Origin: Siphonodentalium dalli
Lineage: Eukaryota; Mollusca; Scaphopoda; Gadilida; Siphonodentaliidae
Assembly (NCBI GenBank): GCA_032622095.1
Contig: CP136067.1
Span: 176,674,556 to 176,738,555 of the forward strand
Reading direction: 5' to 3'
Length of the DNA stretch: 64,000 bases
Numbering within the stretch: position 1 is the first letter of the stretch; each line of letters opens with the position of its first letter. The translations under genes and the position numbers were made by a program. Below the pieces are notes generated by a model. The model ran no database searches. It was not told where the DNA came from and saw only the letters and a list, made by a program, of their open reading frames with translations. Of this stretch, positions 49,501 through 53,935 are shown one piece after another.

Positions 49501-49834
49501 TTGCCCATGTTTCATGTCTTTGCTGAATGTATGACTAAAATAAATATTATATACGAAAATACCTGCCTTCTCACAAAAATAACTTGAAATAATTTATAAA
49601 AATATTTGTCTCCTCCCAAACTATTTTGTTCTGGTAGTCTCATGAATGAGCCATTGTAAAATTTGAGCTTATTTGATGTCCAATTGTAATTCTTGTTTTC
49701 AGCAAATTGCCAATCCAAAGTCTGATGAATGGTCACAATTCGTGCACACAATTCAAGAATTACGACAAGAATCGGCAGAGAGGGAACAAGATGCCGCTCT
49801 TCTTAATATGTCATCAAATCAACCTCGCGTGTGA
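11859..49834 (+). CDS. DYNC1I: Cytoplasmic dynein-1 intermediate chain gene (15 coding exons seen; 5' exons missing)
   Basis: The encoded protein scaffolds the dynein-1 motor. In this family the N-terminus binds dynactin p150 and the light chains, a helix binds the roadblock light chain, and a C-terminal WD40 propeller binds the heavy chain. The exons seen encode, in order, a DYYD-containing micro-exon, Ser-rich alternative exons, an acidic linker, a roadblock-type helix ([14 protein letters not shown]), and a WD40 domain with strongly conserved blocks ([60 protein letters not shown]). Every junction keeps frame and uses a GT donor and AG acceptor. The stop is TGA at 49832-49834. The expected N-terminal coiled-coil exons were not found upstream, so the gene probably starts before the window. 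Introns are loaded with MITEs, and one holds a retrotransposon in antisense orientation. Family assignment is very secure; the two smallest exons rest on phase and homology and need transcript support. Confidence 0.95.
11912..12128. mobile_element. Family D palindromic MITE (copy 6)
   Basis: TACAGAAATGCTCTAA ... GAGCATTACTGTA. It starts 29 bases after the micro-exon donor. Confidence 0.92.
12175..12880. mobile_element. Family E MITE, long form, split by a TTAA element
   Basis: Left hairpin half near 12200-12240, right hairpin at about 12770-12865. The spacer (CACCTCGATTATGCAATTTATC) is interrupted at 12403-12736. Confidence 0.7.
12403..12736. mobile_element. Family K TTAA MITE nested in family E
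   Basis: TTAACCTCTTGGCTGCTATAC ... CAGCAGTGAAGAGGTTAA. Internal CTGAGTACGGACCTA occurs twice. Confidence 0.75.
13321..13720. mobile_element. Family F MITE (copy 1)
   Basis: TTTAAAGGTACTCAATCCGA ... TCGGATTGAGTACCTTTAAA inverted ends around about 360 bases. Confidence 0.9.
13934..14181. mobile_element. Family C MITE (copy 2)
   Basis: TTAACCCTTTGAGTGCCAGG ... CCTGGCACTCAAAGGGTTAA, with an A-rich stretch and one core hairpin. Confidence 0.92.
14928..15181. mobile_element. Family E MITE, short form, two hairpins
   Basis: CAAGCCTTGAAATAGTGTGTC ... TATTTCAAGGCTTG, flanked by AACTCATC on both sides (8-bp duplication). It contains two GAATGAGGTCCCCAGAGGG hairpins. Confidence 0.92.
15192..15274. 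repeat. Inverted repeat
   Basis: TTATAGCGGAATTTACAAAAC and its inverse GTTTTGTAAATTCCGCTATAA about 35 bases apart. Confidence 0.85.
15582..15869. repeat. 46/47-bp tandem repeat, 6 copies
   Basis: The unit GAGGTTGTTTTCTAGCACCG... starts at 15582, 15629, 15675, 15722, 15768 and 15814. Copies alternate by one T. Confidence 0.95.
15870..16506. other. Intronic sequence, nothing recognised
   Basis: A short segment with acceptor-like and donor-like sequence at 16434-16460 does not keep frame with the neighbouring DYNC1I exons, so I do not call it. Confidence 0.4.
16507..16722. mobile_element. Family A MITE, right end truncated (copy 3)
   Basis: TTGACCCTTCCATGACAGGAGC ... two hairpins, then the usual arm is lost after ACTGGCACA. 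Confidence 0.75.
16831..17054. mobile_element. Family H MITE (copy 2, intact ends)
   Basis: TTAACCCTTTCTATACTAAA ... TTCAGTATAGAAAGGGTTAA, interior GAAATGTTCAGAAAATATG. Confidence 0.9.
17110..17145 (+). CDS. DYNC1I: DYNC1I micro-exon, alternative copy 1 ([12 protein letters not shown])
   Basis: A 36-nt phase 1-1 exon with acceptor TTTTTCTAG and donor GTATGT. It encodes a Ser-rich 12-residue insert. In frame with the preceding micro-exon it completes an Asp codon (G|AT), and with the following exon a Gly codon (G|GA). A near-identical copy lies at 17551-17586. The N-terminal Ser-rich region of dynein intermediate chains is known to be alternatively spliced in flies and vertebrates, which fits a tissue-specific or mutually exclusive exon here. 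Confidence 0.7.
17251..17500. mobile_element. Family A MITE, decayed, between duplicated exons
   Basis: TTAACCTTCCATGACTGAAGC, two degraded hairpins, and TTTTTAATGCTGCACCAGC at the right. Confidence 0.75.
17551..17586 (+). CDS. DYNC1I: DYNC1I micro-exon, alternative copy 2 ([12 protein letters not shown])
   Basis: A tandem duplicate of the 36-nt exon at 17110-17145, with the same phases, acceptor (TTTTTTTAG) and donor (GTATGT). Only two bases differ within the exon; they change one residue, Thr to Ser. The duplicated block also covers about 50 bases upstream and about 100 downstream. Including one or both copies preserves the frame. Confidence 0.65.
17716..17959. mobile_element. Family A MITE (copy 5)
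   Basis: CACCCTTTCATGACGGGAGC ... CATGGAAAGGTTAA. Confidence 0.85.
17960..19671. other. Intronic AT-rich sequence
   Basis: It holds a two-copy direct repeat at about 18384-18472 (CATTAAAGTATGGGGTTGTG), and a similar pair around 19270-19460 (TACTTCTGTCTC ... CATGGTCGAACATGGGTTG). No exon recognised. Confidence 0.5.
19672..19884. mobile_element. Family D palindromic MITE (copy 7)
   Basis: TACAGTAATGCCCTAAATAATC ... AGGGTATTACTGTA. Confidence 0.9.
20098..20730. mobile_element. Family H MITE split by a family B insertion
   Basis: Left part has CCCATTCAGTTATAAAAG and AAATGTTCAGATAATAAGTT; right part has GAACTTATTATCTGAACATTTCC and ends AAAAGGTTAA. Family B sits between. Confidence 0.8.
20248..20648. 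mobile_element. Family B MITE (copy 2), nested in family H
   Basis: TTAACCCTTTACCCAACAAACC ... CTGTTGGGTAAAGGGTTAA, with both hairpins. Confidence 0.92.
20760..20910. repeat. Two long G tracts
   Basis: About 17 G at 20760-20776 and about 18 G around 20889-20907. They may form G-quadruplexes; the exact lengths are prone to sequencing error. Confidence 0.8.
21047..21799. mobile_element. hAT-like MITE with perfect 8-bp target duplication
   Basis: TAGGGCTGCAATGATTC ... GAATCATTGCAGCCCTA, flanked by GTAGATGG at 21039-21046 and 21800-21807. The interior is rich in ATGCGATG motifs, has no coding sequence, and contains a family I insertion. Confidence 0.95.
21251..21583. mobile_element. Family I MITE nested in the hAT-like element
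   Basis: TTAAAGTGATGTGAAACACTC ... CATAATATGTCTTTAA with TTAA at each end. The reversed homologue is at 30738-31547. Confidence 0.8.
22001..22222. mobile_element. Family A MITE, right end truncated (copy 6)
   Basis: TTAACCCTTCCATGATGGGAGC, two hairpins, ends at AGCACAGGATCC. Confidence 0.8.
22223..23827. other. Intronic sequence with a CT microsatellite
   Basis: A (CT)n-rich tract lies at about 22786-22838. Nothing else recognised before the exon at 23828. Confidence 0.5.
23828..23905 (+). CDS. DYNC1I: DYNC1I exon with conserved LEWDDEFSE segment
   Basis: A 78-nt phase 1-1 exon between CCCAATAG and GTAGAG. It encodes a Ser/Pro stretch followed by [11 protein letters not shown], which matches the insect LEWEDEF segment and the vertebrate LHWDTD segment upstream of the acidic linker. 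Its last base joins AC of the next exon to give an Asp codon, producing a continuous acidic run. It lies upstream of the roadblock-binding helix. Confidence 0.85.
24470..24970. repeat. Family L dispersed repeat (copy 1)
   Basis: Contains AATTGGGGGACTATAGAAATC, then two related modules with TTTTAGTTATCTGATTGTTTTCAAATTTGG..., AAGTTCGAATTTGGGTT and GTCTGCCCATTTTT. Confidence 0.65.
25151..25400. mobile_element. Family C MITE (copy 3)
   Basis: TTAACCCTTTGAGTGCCAGG ... CCTGGCACTCAAAGGGTTAA. Confidence 0.93.
25401..27180. other. Intronic sequence with remnants
   Basis: A family H fragment lies at about 25486-25572 (GTTTATTGAACTTATTATTTG). A hairpin at about 25853-25932 is formed by ATCTCAAAAATCAAGTTCC and its inverse. 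A possible 13-nt splice-like segment at 25614-25626 does not fit the frame. No exon called. Confidence 0.5.
27181..27580. mobile_element. Family B MITE (copy 3, reversed)
   Basis: TTAACCCTTTACCCAACAGAACGG ... GGTTTTGGCCGTTTTGTTGG GTAAAGGGTTAA. Complete. Confidence 0.95.
27632..28012. mobile_element. Family G MITE (copy 2)
   Basis: TATAGCCTGGTTTACGAACA ... TTTCGTAAACCAGGCTATA. The interior differs from copy 1. Confidence 0.8.
28353..28627. mobile_element. Family A MITE (copy 7)
   Basis: TTAACCATTTCATGATGGAAG ... CATGGAAGTGTTAA. Confidence 0.85.
28843..28965 (+). CDS. DYNC1I: DYNC1I acidic linker exon
   Basis: A 123-nt exon (acceptor ACGTTTAG, donor GTCAGT). It encodes an acidic, probably disordered linker beginning [13 protein letters not shown] and ending PPIPK. 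The split codon G|TG (Val) leads into the next exon. Low-complexity acidic sequence at this point is typical of the family. Confidence 0.9.
28992..29330. mobile_element. Family E fragment joined to family H fragment
   Basis: 28992-29140 is a left part of family E (CAAGCCTGGAAATAGTGTGTC, one hairpin). From about 29148 the sequence becomes family H (GTTGAACTTATTATCTGAACATTTCC ... AGTAAAGAAAGGG). Confidence 0.7.
29740..29896 (+). CDS. DYNC1I: DYNC1I roadblock-binding helix exon
   Basis: A 157-nt exon (acceptor CTTTGCAG, donor GTAAGT). It encodes the conserved amphipathic segment [18 protein letters not shown] followed by a VERAL block. In vertebrate chains the equivalent helix recruits the roadblock (DYNLRB) dimer. 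The exon ends with two bases of an Asn codon. Confidence 0.95.
29920..30154. mobile_element. Family A MITE, worn ends (copy 8)
   Basis: GCTGGTTTATCATTAAAGATC, two hairpins, CAGGAAGCTCCAGTCTTGAG. It begins about 24 bases after the roadblock-helix exon. Confidence 0.8.
30164..30520. mobile_element. Family E MITE, three-hairpin form
   Basis: CAAGCCTTGAAATAGTGTGTC ... CTATTTCAAGGCTTG, flanked by GATTCAAT on both sides (8-bp duplication). One extra hairpin compared with 14928-15181. Confidence 0.93.
30558..30708. mobile_element. Family E MITE, one-hairpin form
   Basis: CAAGCCTGCAAATAGTGCGTC ... CACGCTATTTCCAGACTTG, single hairpin. It lies 38 bases from the previous copy. Confidence 0.9.
30738..31547. 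mobile_element. Family I MITE (reversed) split by family B
   Basis: TTAAAGACATATTATGGACT ... GTGTTTCACATCACTTTA. It contains a 3-copy, ~27-bp repeat (TTAATTAATAATGACGGTGTG, about 30983-31064). Confidence 0.8.
31095..31488. mobile_element. Family B MITE (copy 4) nested in family I
   Basis: The left end is shortened (TTAACCAACAGAACGG); the right end TTGGGTAAAGGGTTAA is intact. Confidence 0.9.
31597..31696 (+). CDS. DYNC1I: DYNC1I exon: start of WD40 propeller
   Basis: A 100-nt exon (acceptor TTCTTACAG, donor GTAAAT) encoding [16 protein letters not shown] and ALNWSTK. This is the conserved entry to the first WD40 blade. It ends in phase 0. Confidence 0.95.
32245..32688. mobile_element. Family F MITE (copy 2)
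   Basis: TTTAAAGGTACTCAATCCGA ... TTGGATTGAGTACCTTTAAA. Confidence 0.9.
32851..33030. mobile_element. Family D palindromic MITE (copy 8, shortened)
   Basis: TACAGTAATGCTCTAAGTAATC ... GAGCATTACTGTA. Confidence 0.9.
33330..33708. mobile_element. CAGGGTTCCCAC-ended MITE
   Basis: CAGGGTTCCCAC ... GTGGGAACCCTG, with internal CTTGAAAAGTACTTGAA motifs. It is flanked by TCATT on both sides, but I cannot find a full 8-bp duplication. Confidence 0.85.
33784..33909 (+). CDS. DYNC1I: DYNC1I WD40 exon (YPELLVAAY)
   Basis: A 126-nt phase 0-0 exon of 42 codons, containing [20 protein letters not shown] and GVALIWN, a canonical first WD blade in the family. It ends FHCQ at a GTAAGC donor. A CAGGGTTCCCAC-ended MITE lies 75 bases upstream. 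Confidence 0.97.
34171..34690. mobile_element. Family J TTAA MITE containing family D
   Basis: TTAACCCTTTAGCGGG ... CTCGCCTGCAAAAGGGTTAA. It carries GTGACATTTATGTCG repeats, and a family D element is inserted near the left end. Confidence 0.75.
34187..34379. mobile_element. Family D palindromic MITE (copy 9), nested in family J
   Basis: TACAGTAATGCCCTAAATAATC ... TTAAGGCAGTGCTGTA, centre shortened. Confidence 0.9.
34720..34866 (+). CDS. DYNC1I: DYNC1I WD40 exon ([14 protein letters not shown])
   Basis: A 147-nt phase 0-0 exon of 49 codons with [20 protein letters not shown] and KRTPVQRT, the best conserved blade of the family. The acceptor CATTTCAG is only 29 bases beyond the terminal TTAA of a MITE (34171-34690). 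Confidence 0.97.
35141..35265. mobile_element. Short palindromic MITE
   Basis: ACTTGGTTGGTTTGATATCAG ... TGATATTAGGCCCGATATCGG-type arms, closing with CAAACCAACCAAGT. Confidence 0.8.
35922..36037 (+). repeat. 58-bp tandem duplication of a splice acceptor and exon start
   Basis: Two consecutive 58-base copies, each with a CT-rich tract, CAG, and the first 45 coding bases of a DYNC1I exon. They differ in the exon part by one base (GGT versus GGA, both Gly). The left copy has the longer pyrimidine tract. Confidence 0.95.
35993..36106 (+). CDS. DYNC1I: DYNC1I WD40 exon ([11 protein letters not shown]) with duplicated acceptor
   Basis: A 114-nt phase 0-0 exon of 38 codons, [20 protein letters not shown] to LDMLSQPQ, with donor GTATGT. 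The acceptor and first 45 coding bases are tandemly duplicated 58 bases upstream. Only the downstream acceptor (AG at 35991-35992) gives an open frame. The upstream one (AG at 35933-35934) shifts the frame and meets TAA after 31 codons. Confidence 0.93.
36286..36874. mobile_element. hAT-like MITE with perfect 8-bp target duplication
   Basis: TATGGCCCTGC ... GCAGGGCCCTA, flanked by CATCAAGT at 36278-36285 and 36875-36882. The ends carry ATTCGATTCGA-type subrepeats. No coding sequence. Confidence 0.93.
37085..37734 (-). other. 3' non-coding part of the retrotransposon
   Basis: GC-richer sequence without a recognised frame between the hydrolase and the left edge. In Ngaro elements the split direct repeats would lie here; I could not see a repeat shared with 41740-41930. 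Confidence 0.4.
37735..38330 (-). pseudogene. SGNH (GDSL-like) hydrolase domain of the retrotransposon, frameshifted
   Basis: Block I appears as VLGSSHVYW (Ser nucleophile, about 38284-38295) and an RGM.W segment follows. After a frameshift near 38180, block III is [11 protein letters not shown] (Asn, about 38087-38098). After another frameshift, block V is [11 protein letters not shown] (Asp and His, 37825-37848). This is the Ser-Gly-Asn-His pattern of the SGNH esterase fold. Hydrolases of this type occur in some Ngaro and CR1-like retrotransposons; their role in the life cycle is not settled. Two frameshifts make this copy non-functional. It ends close to TAA near 37735. Confidence 0.75.
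38327..38660 (-). pseudogene. Truncated tyrosine recombinase remnant
   Basis: The first ~75 codons (from 38660) resemble the SAM-like core-binding domain of DIRS recombinases ([27 protein letters not shown]). After a frame change near 38445 there is [20 protein letters not shown] followed by [13 protein letters not shown] and a TAG at 38327-38329. This second part looks like the C-terminal box that holds the last catalytic Arg and the Tyr nucleophile. The middle of the catalytic domain is missing, and the expected Tyr in the RRYI-type motif reads Phe. The enzyme would be inactive. Confidence 0.7.
38633..39241 (-). pseudogene. RNase H domain of DIRS/Ngaro-like element
   Basis: In frame with the reverse transcriptase across a single TGA. 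Visible motifs are MDACG (Asp near residue 55), HLHCDN (117-119) and [12 protein letters not shown] (161-172), the characteristic DIRS RNase H ending. The helix expected to hold the catalytic Glu (LEMFPVLVA) is not in this frame but in the neighbouring one at 38941-38967, which indicates two compensating indels around it. The end overlaps the recombinase frame by about 28 bases, a usual arrangement for these elements. Confidence 0.8.
39242..40354 (-). pseudogene. Reverse transcriptase of DIRS/Ngaro-like element
   Basis: The N-terminal part (to about 40094) carries [10 protein letters not shown], typical of the start of DIRS reverse transcriptases. A frameshift then leads to an open frame from 39964 downward. 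That frame has [17 protein letters not shown], motif A DLEAAYR (residues 64-70), motif [13 protein letters not shown] (97-108) and motif C YYCDD (129-133), with the two catalytic Asp kept and Cys at the variable position. The frame ends at a TGA (39242-39244), but the same frame stays open directly beyond into RNase H. The stop is therefore probably a decayed CGA codon. The whole is a recent but non-functional copy. Confidence 0.85.
40358..40871. mobile_element. TTAA-flanked MITE inserted in the retrotransposon
   Basis: Bounded by TTAA at 40358-40361 and 40868-40871. Just inside, both ends read AATAA, and about 30 bases further in are TGTCAGGCACCAAA (left) and its near inverse complement (right). 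It contains a T tract of over 30 bases (about 40531-40564) and several CTGACAT/TGTCAG motifs. The retrotransposon resumes on both sides. TTAA duplication is the signature of piggyBac-type transposition. Confidence 0.8.
40872..41740 (-). pseudogene. Gag-like N-terminal region of the retrotransposon (weak)
   Basis: On the minus strand several overlapping open stretches in different frames are rich in Arg, Ser and Gly, for example RG repeats around 41200-41380, and there is a [11 protein letters not shown] segment near 40900. The position before the reverse transcriptase suggests ORF1/Gag. I see no convincing zinc knuckle, and no single frame spans the region, so either frameshifts have accumulated or the ORF is poorly conserved. 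Confidence 0.4.
41931..44357. other. Intronic region of unusual composition with a recurring AAAGAGCGTTT motif
   Basis: CpG is more frequent than in the other introns. Variants of AATAAAGAGCGTTT recur at about 42767, 42905, 42945, 43105, 43138 and (inverted) 43583. CTAAGTCGAGTCCC occurs at about 42869 and 43079. No coding sequence recognised. Confidence 0.5.
44358..44491 (+). CDS. DYNC1I: DYNC1I WD40 exon ([11 protein letters not shown])
   Basis: A 134-nt exon (acceptor TTCTGCAG, donor GTTAGT) encoding [29 protein letters not shown] and two bases of a Ser codon. It follows the 8.25-kb intron that carries the retrotransposon. Confidence 0.96.
44492..45574. other. Intronic sequence, nothing certain
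   Basis: It starts with a TTAACCCTTTGGGCC motif at 44502, possibly one end of another TTAA element, but no matching end was found. Confidence 0.4.
45575..45719 (+). CDS. DYNC1I: DYNC1I WD40 exon ([11 protein letters not shown])
   Basis: A 145-nt exon (acceptor TCTTACAG, donor GTGAGT). It completes SKAGINE, then [12 protein letters not shown] and [17 protein letters not shown]. It ends in phase 0. Confidence 0.97.
45900..46122. mobile_element. Family A MITE, decayed (copy 9)
   Basis: CCATTCATGACGGAAGC, partly deleted hairpins, CATGGAAGGGTTTA. Confidence 0.75.
46606..46746 (+). CDS. DYNC1I: DYNC1I WD40 exon ([15 protein letters not shown])
   Basis: A 141-nt phase 0-0 exon of 47 codons, with [20 protein letters not shown] and [13 protein letters not shown]. 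Donor GTATGT; a family B MITE begins 114 bases downstream. Confidence 0.97.
46861..47260. mobile_element. Family B MITE (copy 5, reversed)
   Basis: TTAACCCTTTACCCAACAAAACGG ... TTGTTGGGTAAAGGGTTAA. Complete. Confidence 0.95.
47257..47633. mobile_element. Family H MITE split by family D
   Basis: Family H sequence (GTATAATAAATGGATTATCCC ... TGGGAAATCTCCTAAGGGAAC) continues as GTCAATGAGTATTTAGTATAG after the D insertion. It shares its TTAA with the preceding family B. Confidence 0.75.
47432..47600. mobile_element. Family D MITE (copy 10), internally deleted, nested in family H
   Basis: TACAGTAATGCCCTAAATAATT ... TTAGGGCATTCTGTA; part of the right arm is missing. Confidence 0.88.
48079..48935. 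mobile_element. Family E MITE, long form, split by family B
   Basis: Hairpin at about 48100-48192, spacer, family B insertion, then the right hairpin (about 48832-48915) and CAAATGACAGACACACTATT. Confidence 0.8.
48323..48779. mobile_element. Family B MITE (copy 6), nested in family E
   Basis: The left end is shortened (TTAACTTTAACAGAACGG) and the right end is intact. The spacer between hairpins is longer than in other copies, with an internal A-rich duplication (about 48450-48530). Confidence 0.9.
49078..49200 (+). CDS. DYNC1I: DYNC1I last WD40 exon (VPTASVNVD)
   Basis: A 123-nt phase 0-0 exon of 41 codons from VPTASV to [10 protein letters not shown], covering the last propeller blade. Acceptor TTTCAAG, donor GTAAGA. 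A very short family A element starts 43 bases after the donor. Confidence 0.96.
49244..49349. mobile_element. Minimal family A MITE (copy 10)
   Basis: TTAACACTTTCATGACGGGAGC ... GCTCCCATCATGAAAGGGTTGA, only about 106 bases. Most of the hairpin core is deleted. Both outer arms are of the AGCTGCG type. Confidence 0.85.
49703..49834 (+). CDS. DYNC1I: DYNC1I terminal coding exon and stop
   Basis: A 132-nt exon after TTGTTTTCAG encoding [20 protein letters not shown] and a charged tail ending NMSSNQPRV with TGA. The block [11 protein letters not shown] matches the family C-terminal segment; the last ~15 residues are variable in other species. Confidence 0.95.
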   Translation, partial: QIANPKSDEWSQFVHTIQELRQESAEREQDAALLNMSSNQPRV

Positions 49835-50740
49835 TACAGCGCTGTGGAAGAACAATTTGTGCAATCCTAAAGTCTACATGACACTGTACATCATGAGATT
49901 ACGCACAGCGGATGTGATTCAATTTGTGCTCAGATGATCAGAATAGTGCTGAATCTCAAATAGTTCTAATTCTATTCTCCGCATACTTATTATCAGACAG
50001 GTTAAATCTGAGAACTCAATCTTCTGTTGCTATTAGCTTCTCACAGTCATCAGATTCACATGATTGCCAGAAATTTTTGTGCATGGAAAACTCATTGAGA
50101 TAATTAAGAGCAAATGTAGCATAGTTGAATTTGACAGTGCTAAATTCACCATTTCTCTGTTTTCGTGGAAACTATGGGATCACGAATCCCGGTGGACAGC
50201 CAAATTGTACTCATAGCAACATTACATTAAACTTTCAGTCTCCTTTTAAAATTTGTTCTGTAACCTTTTGTGCCAGCTTATTTCAGTTAAATAAGGACAC
50301 AAATACCATTCTAAATGACATTAACCTGATCTTTCAATCGCTCCTTCATAACAATATTTGACTCAGTTTATTTCCTTATCATGTACCATCATGATTAATC
50401 TTTCGCATGGATCAAAACTTGTTATTTTTCACAAAATGAAACATGGTACTGATTTTATATAATGTTTTTGAATCATTTTGTGTGAAATATGATGTTGGGT
50501 TATCCCTCTTGTATCGAATTGACAATATCCATATTTACCTTATTATAGTTGATTATATTGGTAACTATGATAGTTGAATTCAGGACCTGACCTGATCATT
50601 ACATTATCTCAGCATTACTCTGTACATTTAACTCATCTGGCAACATGTTGTGTTTCCATGGAAGAAGCAACAGAAGTTTCTTTTTGAAAGATTTCATATC
50701 TGAACCTGGCTATTATTTTAGAAGACTGCTCACCTGATCT
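49835..50740 (+). other. Probable 3' UTR and downstream flank of DYNC1I
   Basis: AT-rich sequence without coding potential. An ATTAAA at about 50226 is a possible proximal poly(A) signal. The first AATAAA I see is at 51320, beyond a family A MITE. The true transcript end cannot be set from sequence alone. Confidence 0.4.
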
Positions 50741-51003
50741 TTAACCTTTTCATGAAGTGAACTGCGCTGGTGCAGCATTAATGACCCTGTGCCAGCGCAC
50801 TCTCTTATATATGCGAGTCTACAATAGGGAGGCTCGCATATATAAAAGAATGAATTGGCTTACAAGGTCAAGGCAAATATTGTTAGGCCATTGCATTCTC
50901 TTATGTATGCAAGGCTCCGTATGGGAGACTCGCATATATAAGAGAATGCATTGGCACAGGGTTTTCGCAAAATTTCAGGAAGCTCTAGTCATGAAAGGGT
51001 TAA
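50741..51003. mobile_element. Family A MITE (copy 11)
   Basis: TTAACCTTTTCATGAAGTGAAC ... CATGAAAGGGTTAA, downstream of the DYNC1I stop. Confidence 0.9.
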
Positions 51004-52734
51004 AAACTCTATTTACACGATAACTACTATTTCTCCAAATAGTGCTCTTATTTAAACGTCTTCTATGGTGCTTGTATTTCTACAATATTTTCATTTTTGA
51101 ATCATAGGTTTATCTAAAAGAGAAAACTGACTAGCATTTTTCAAAAGCTCATGTATTGGAGTAATTCACACTAAATATTAGATTTTGACCAAGTAGAAAC
51201 AATCTGTGGCAATGCCTCCTTTACCAACTTTATATTCAATCAATTTGAGAATTTTTTTTATTTAAATGTAAACTTGTGTATGTTTATTTATGAACTTAAG
51301 ATTATGCTTTTTTTGCTTGAATAAATTTGAGCATCTGCTATTTCCTCTTTCTGTGCATTCCTCCTGTTTGCCCATTCCCCCACCCCCCCCCCCCCCCCAA
51401 TACCCAGGACACCATAATTGTGATCCACAGTCAACTCCGACAAGGTAAACCGTCATGCTTATAGTGTAAGATGAAGTATCAAAATCAAACAATTGTCTCA
51501 TAATTAGTAAATTGTCCATTCTTGAGAAAGAGAACAAGATTTTCGAAGGGCTGTAGGGTGCATGATGGATTCAAATTTGAAATTCAAAATGACTACCGGT
51601 GGCCATTTTTTTTAACGAATTTCGGAAAAAATTGATGGCTCCCATCTAGAGGTCACCCCGAATATTCATATGAAGTTTGGTGATGATCGGGTGAGGGGTG
51701 CAGCCTGTAGGGTGAGCCAAAGGAAATTGTTGATGGATGGATGCATGAATGAATGCATGGACAGATGAAGGACGCCAACCCATGGCAATAGCTCAAACTT
51801 TACAAAGTAAAGTTGAGCTAATACAAGACAGTCAATGACTGTGGGGTCGAACACCAGACTGTAAAGACTGGGACTCTGATGTCTACAACAGTCAGTACTT
51901 GACAAAATCACTTAAGAAAATAGTTCTAAACATGGACATAGCTGGAGGTTCTCAGATGAGCAGGGCTCTTCATCTTGAAATTTATAATTGCACATCACTG
52001 ACAAATCTCCAACCCCTTACCCTTTTTAAACAAGACAACCAGACCACAGTACTAAGTTCACAAAATTTCTTTGGACATCCCTCTTTTACAACTGGTACCG
52101 GTACTCCAAGCTCTCAAATTTAGAAAATTTCCAACCTGACATCCCCCATAAGTTAAAATTTGTGGTCATTTCGGTGCAACAGTTTAACCTGAAGTAGGAA
52201 CATATGGACTGTTGGTATAAAAACATACTGGTTGGAAAATCAAATCAAACAATGAGAACAATTCTGACCTATTTTTGGTGTGAAAATCCAATCTACAATT
52301 AATGTATCGGGCATGAAATTTTCAACTGTTAAAAATTTAATCAAAGTTTGGGGGACAAAACTGAAACTCAAACATTGACCCCCCACCCAGGCAGCTTAGA
52401 AATAATTACGAATCTATATATTATTATACCAGTACCAAACAGTATAGATACAGGTAGGGTGGGTGGGGAGAGTTAAATCTCTTATCGCTGCCCCTATTCA
52501 AACAGATGTGAATCCCCATCTGAGATTCATTCATCTAGTAATTTCAAAGGGTCGATTTAAGAGTTGAAGTGAATTGATGGATAGACATCTCAACAGACAG
52601 ATGGAATGATAACCCGACAGACAGACAGACAAATTCAATCCAATAAAACTCCTGATTTTTCTTTGAAAAATCAAGGTATGATTTCGCCTGGATAAGTGGT
52701 GGTTAAGAAAATAATATGGGAACGGCCAAGGCTG
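51004..52734. other. Downstream region, no gene recognised
   Basis: A long C tract lies at about 51379-51400. The segment at about 51540-51780 (TTGGTGATGATCGGGTGAG, GGATGGATGCATGAATGAATG) looks like a worn dispersed repeat. Confidence 0.4.
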
Positions 52735-53935
52735 AATTTAGTGTGTCTGACACTTGCAGAATAAAGTCCCCAAAGGGTGAATTTAATGATGCTATTCTGC
52801 AAGGCGGGCGAGTATCACCGAATTCCCCCTCTGGGGACCTCATTCTGATTTGGCCTCAACTGCCATGGGAAACCTAGGAACAGATTGAAGTTCTCCAGTT
52901 GAAGTTGGTAATGTGCACCCATTGGTCACTTCGATTATGCATTTTATCTTCTGCAAGTTAGGAGATATAGAAACTGAACAAATAGTTCTAAACATGGACA
53001 TAGCTGGAAAAAGTAACTAAATAAAAGGTCGGCCGACCACAGTGTCGCCCGACAACGTGGCAAGTCGATGGCTACAGACGATGGCTACAAGTCGATGGTT
53101 AAAGAAATTTTTTTAAATGTCGATGGCCGCTTTGTTAAAGAAATTAAAAAAAATGTTGAATTGTTCTAAGTCGAAAGGGTTATTAAATAAAAAATAATTT
53201 TTCCGTCATCTATATACATGTGGCACATCTGCAATATGTGGGTAACAATACTCTGAAGTTTCAAATAGCTACGATCAAAACTGTAGGAGGAGTTGATTAC
53301 ACCATGAAGGTACCGTCATACAGAAAATTATAAAAAAAAAAATCAAAGTCGAAAGGCCCATAACTCTGGGAAAAATCATTGGATCAAACTCAAATTCGAA
53401 CTTGACCTGTAATTTGATATGAACGACCCACAAAACAACAGAATTTCCAATAAAACAGTCCAAACTTGAGTTATCATCCGGAAACCAAAGAAAAAAGAAG
53501 AAAATTGAATTTTCTAAGTCGAAAAAAGTCCATAACTCTAGGAAAAATCATCGGATCAAACTCAAATTCGAATTCAACCTGTATCTTGATAAAGTGAGAA
53601 ATTTTCTAAGTAAAAAAAAAAGTTGAAAAAAAGGGAAATAACTCCATAAAAGAACATCGGATCAAACCCAGAATTGCAGAGCACCTGTGTGCTTGGTTGA
53701 GACACCTACATATCAAGTTTCAATCAAATCGGATTATCATTACTGGAGTTATAACTCCTGACGCACAGACGGACGGAGCTGATTACAATAGTCCCCCGAA
53801 AATAAATTTTACGGGGGACAAAAATATCAATTTGATACTTCCCAGAAGATGAGGCCTACGCAGAATTAGGTCCCCAGAGGTTATATTTGGTGATGTTAGC
53901 CTGTTGTATGGGGTAGCAGTTTGTTTTAATTTGAT
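52735..53935. mobile_element. Family E MITE, long form, split by family L
   Basis: Left part 52735-53000 has the hairpin and the CACTTCGATTATGCA spacer; right part is about 53826-53930 (AGAAGATGAGGCCTACGCAG). Between them lies a family L block. Confidence 0.7.
53020..53822. repeat. Family L dispersed repeat (copy 2), nested in family E
   Basis: Modules with CCATAACTCTGGGAAAAATC at about 53368, 53527 and (diverged) 53637. It ends AGTCCCCCGAAAATAAATTTTACGGGGGACA, the counterpart of the start of copy 1. Confidence 0.7.
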
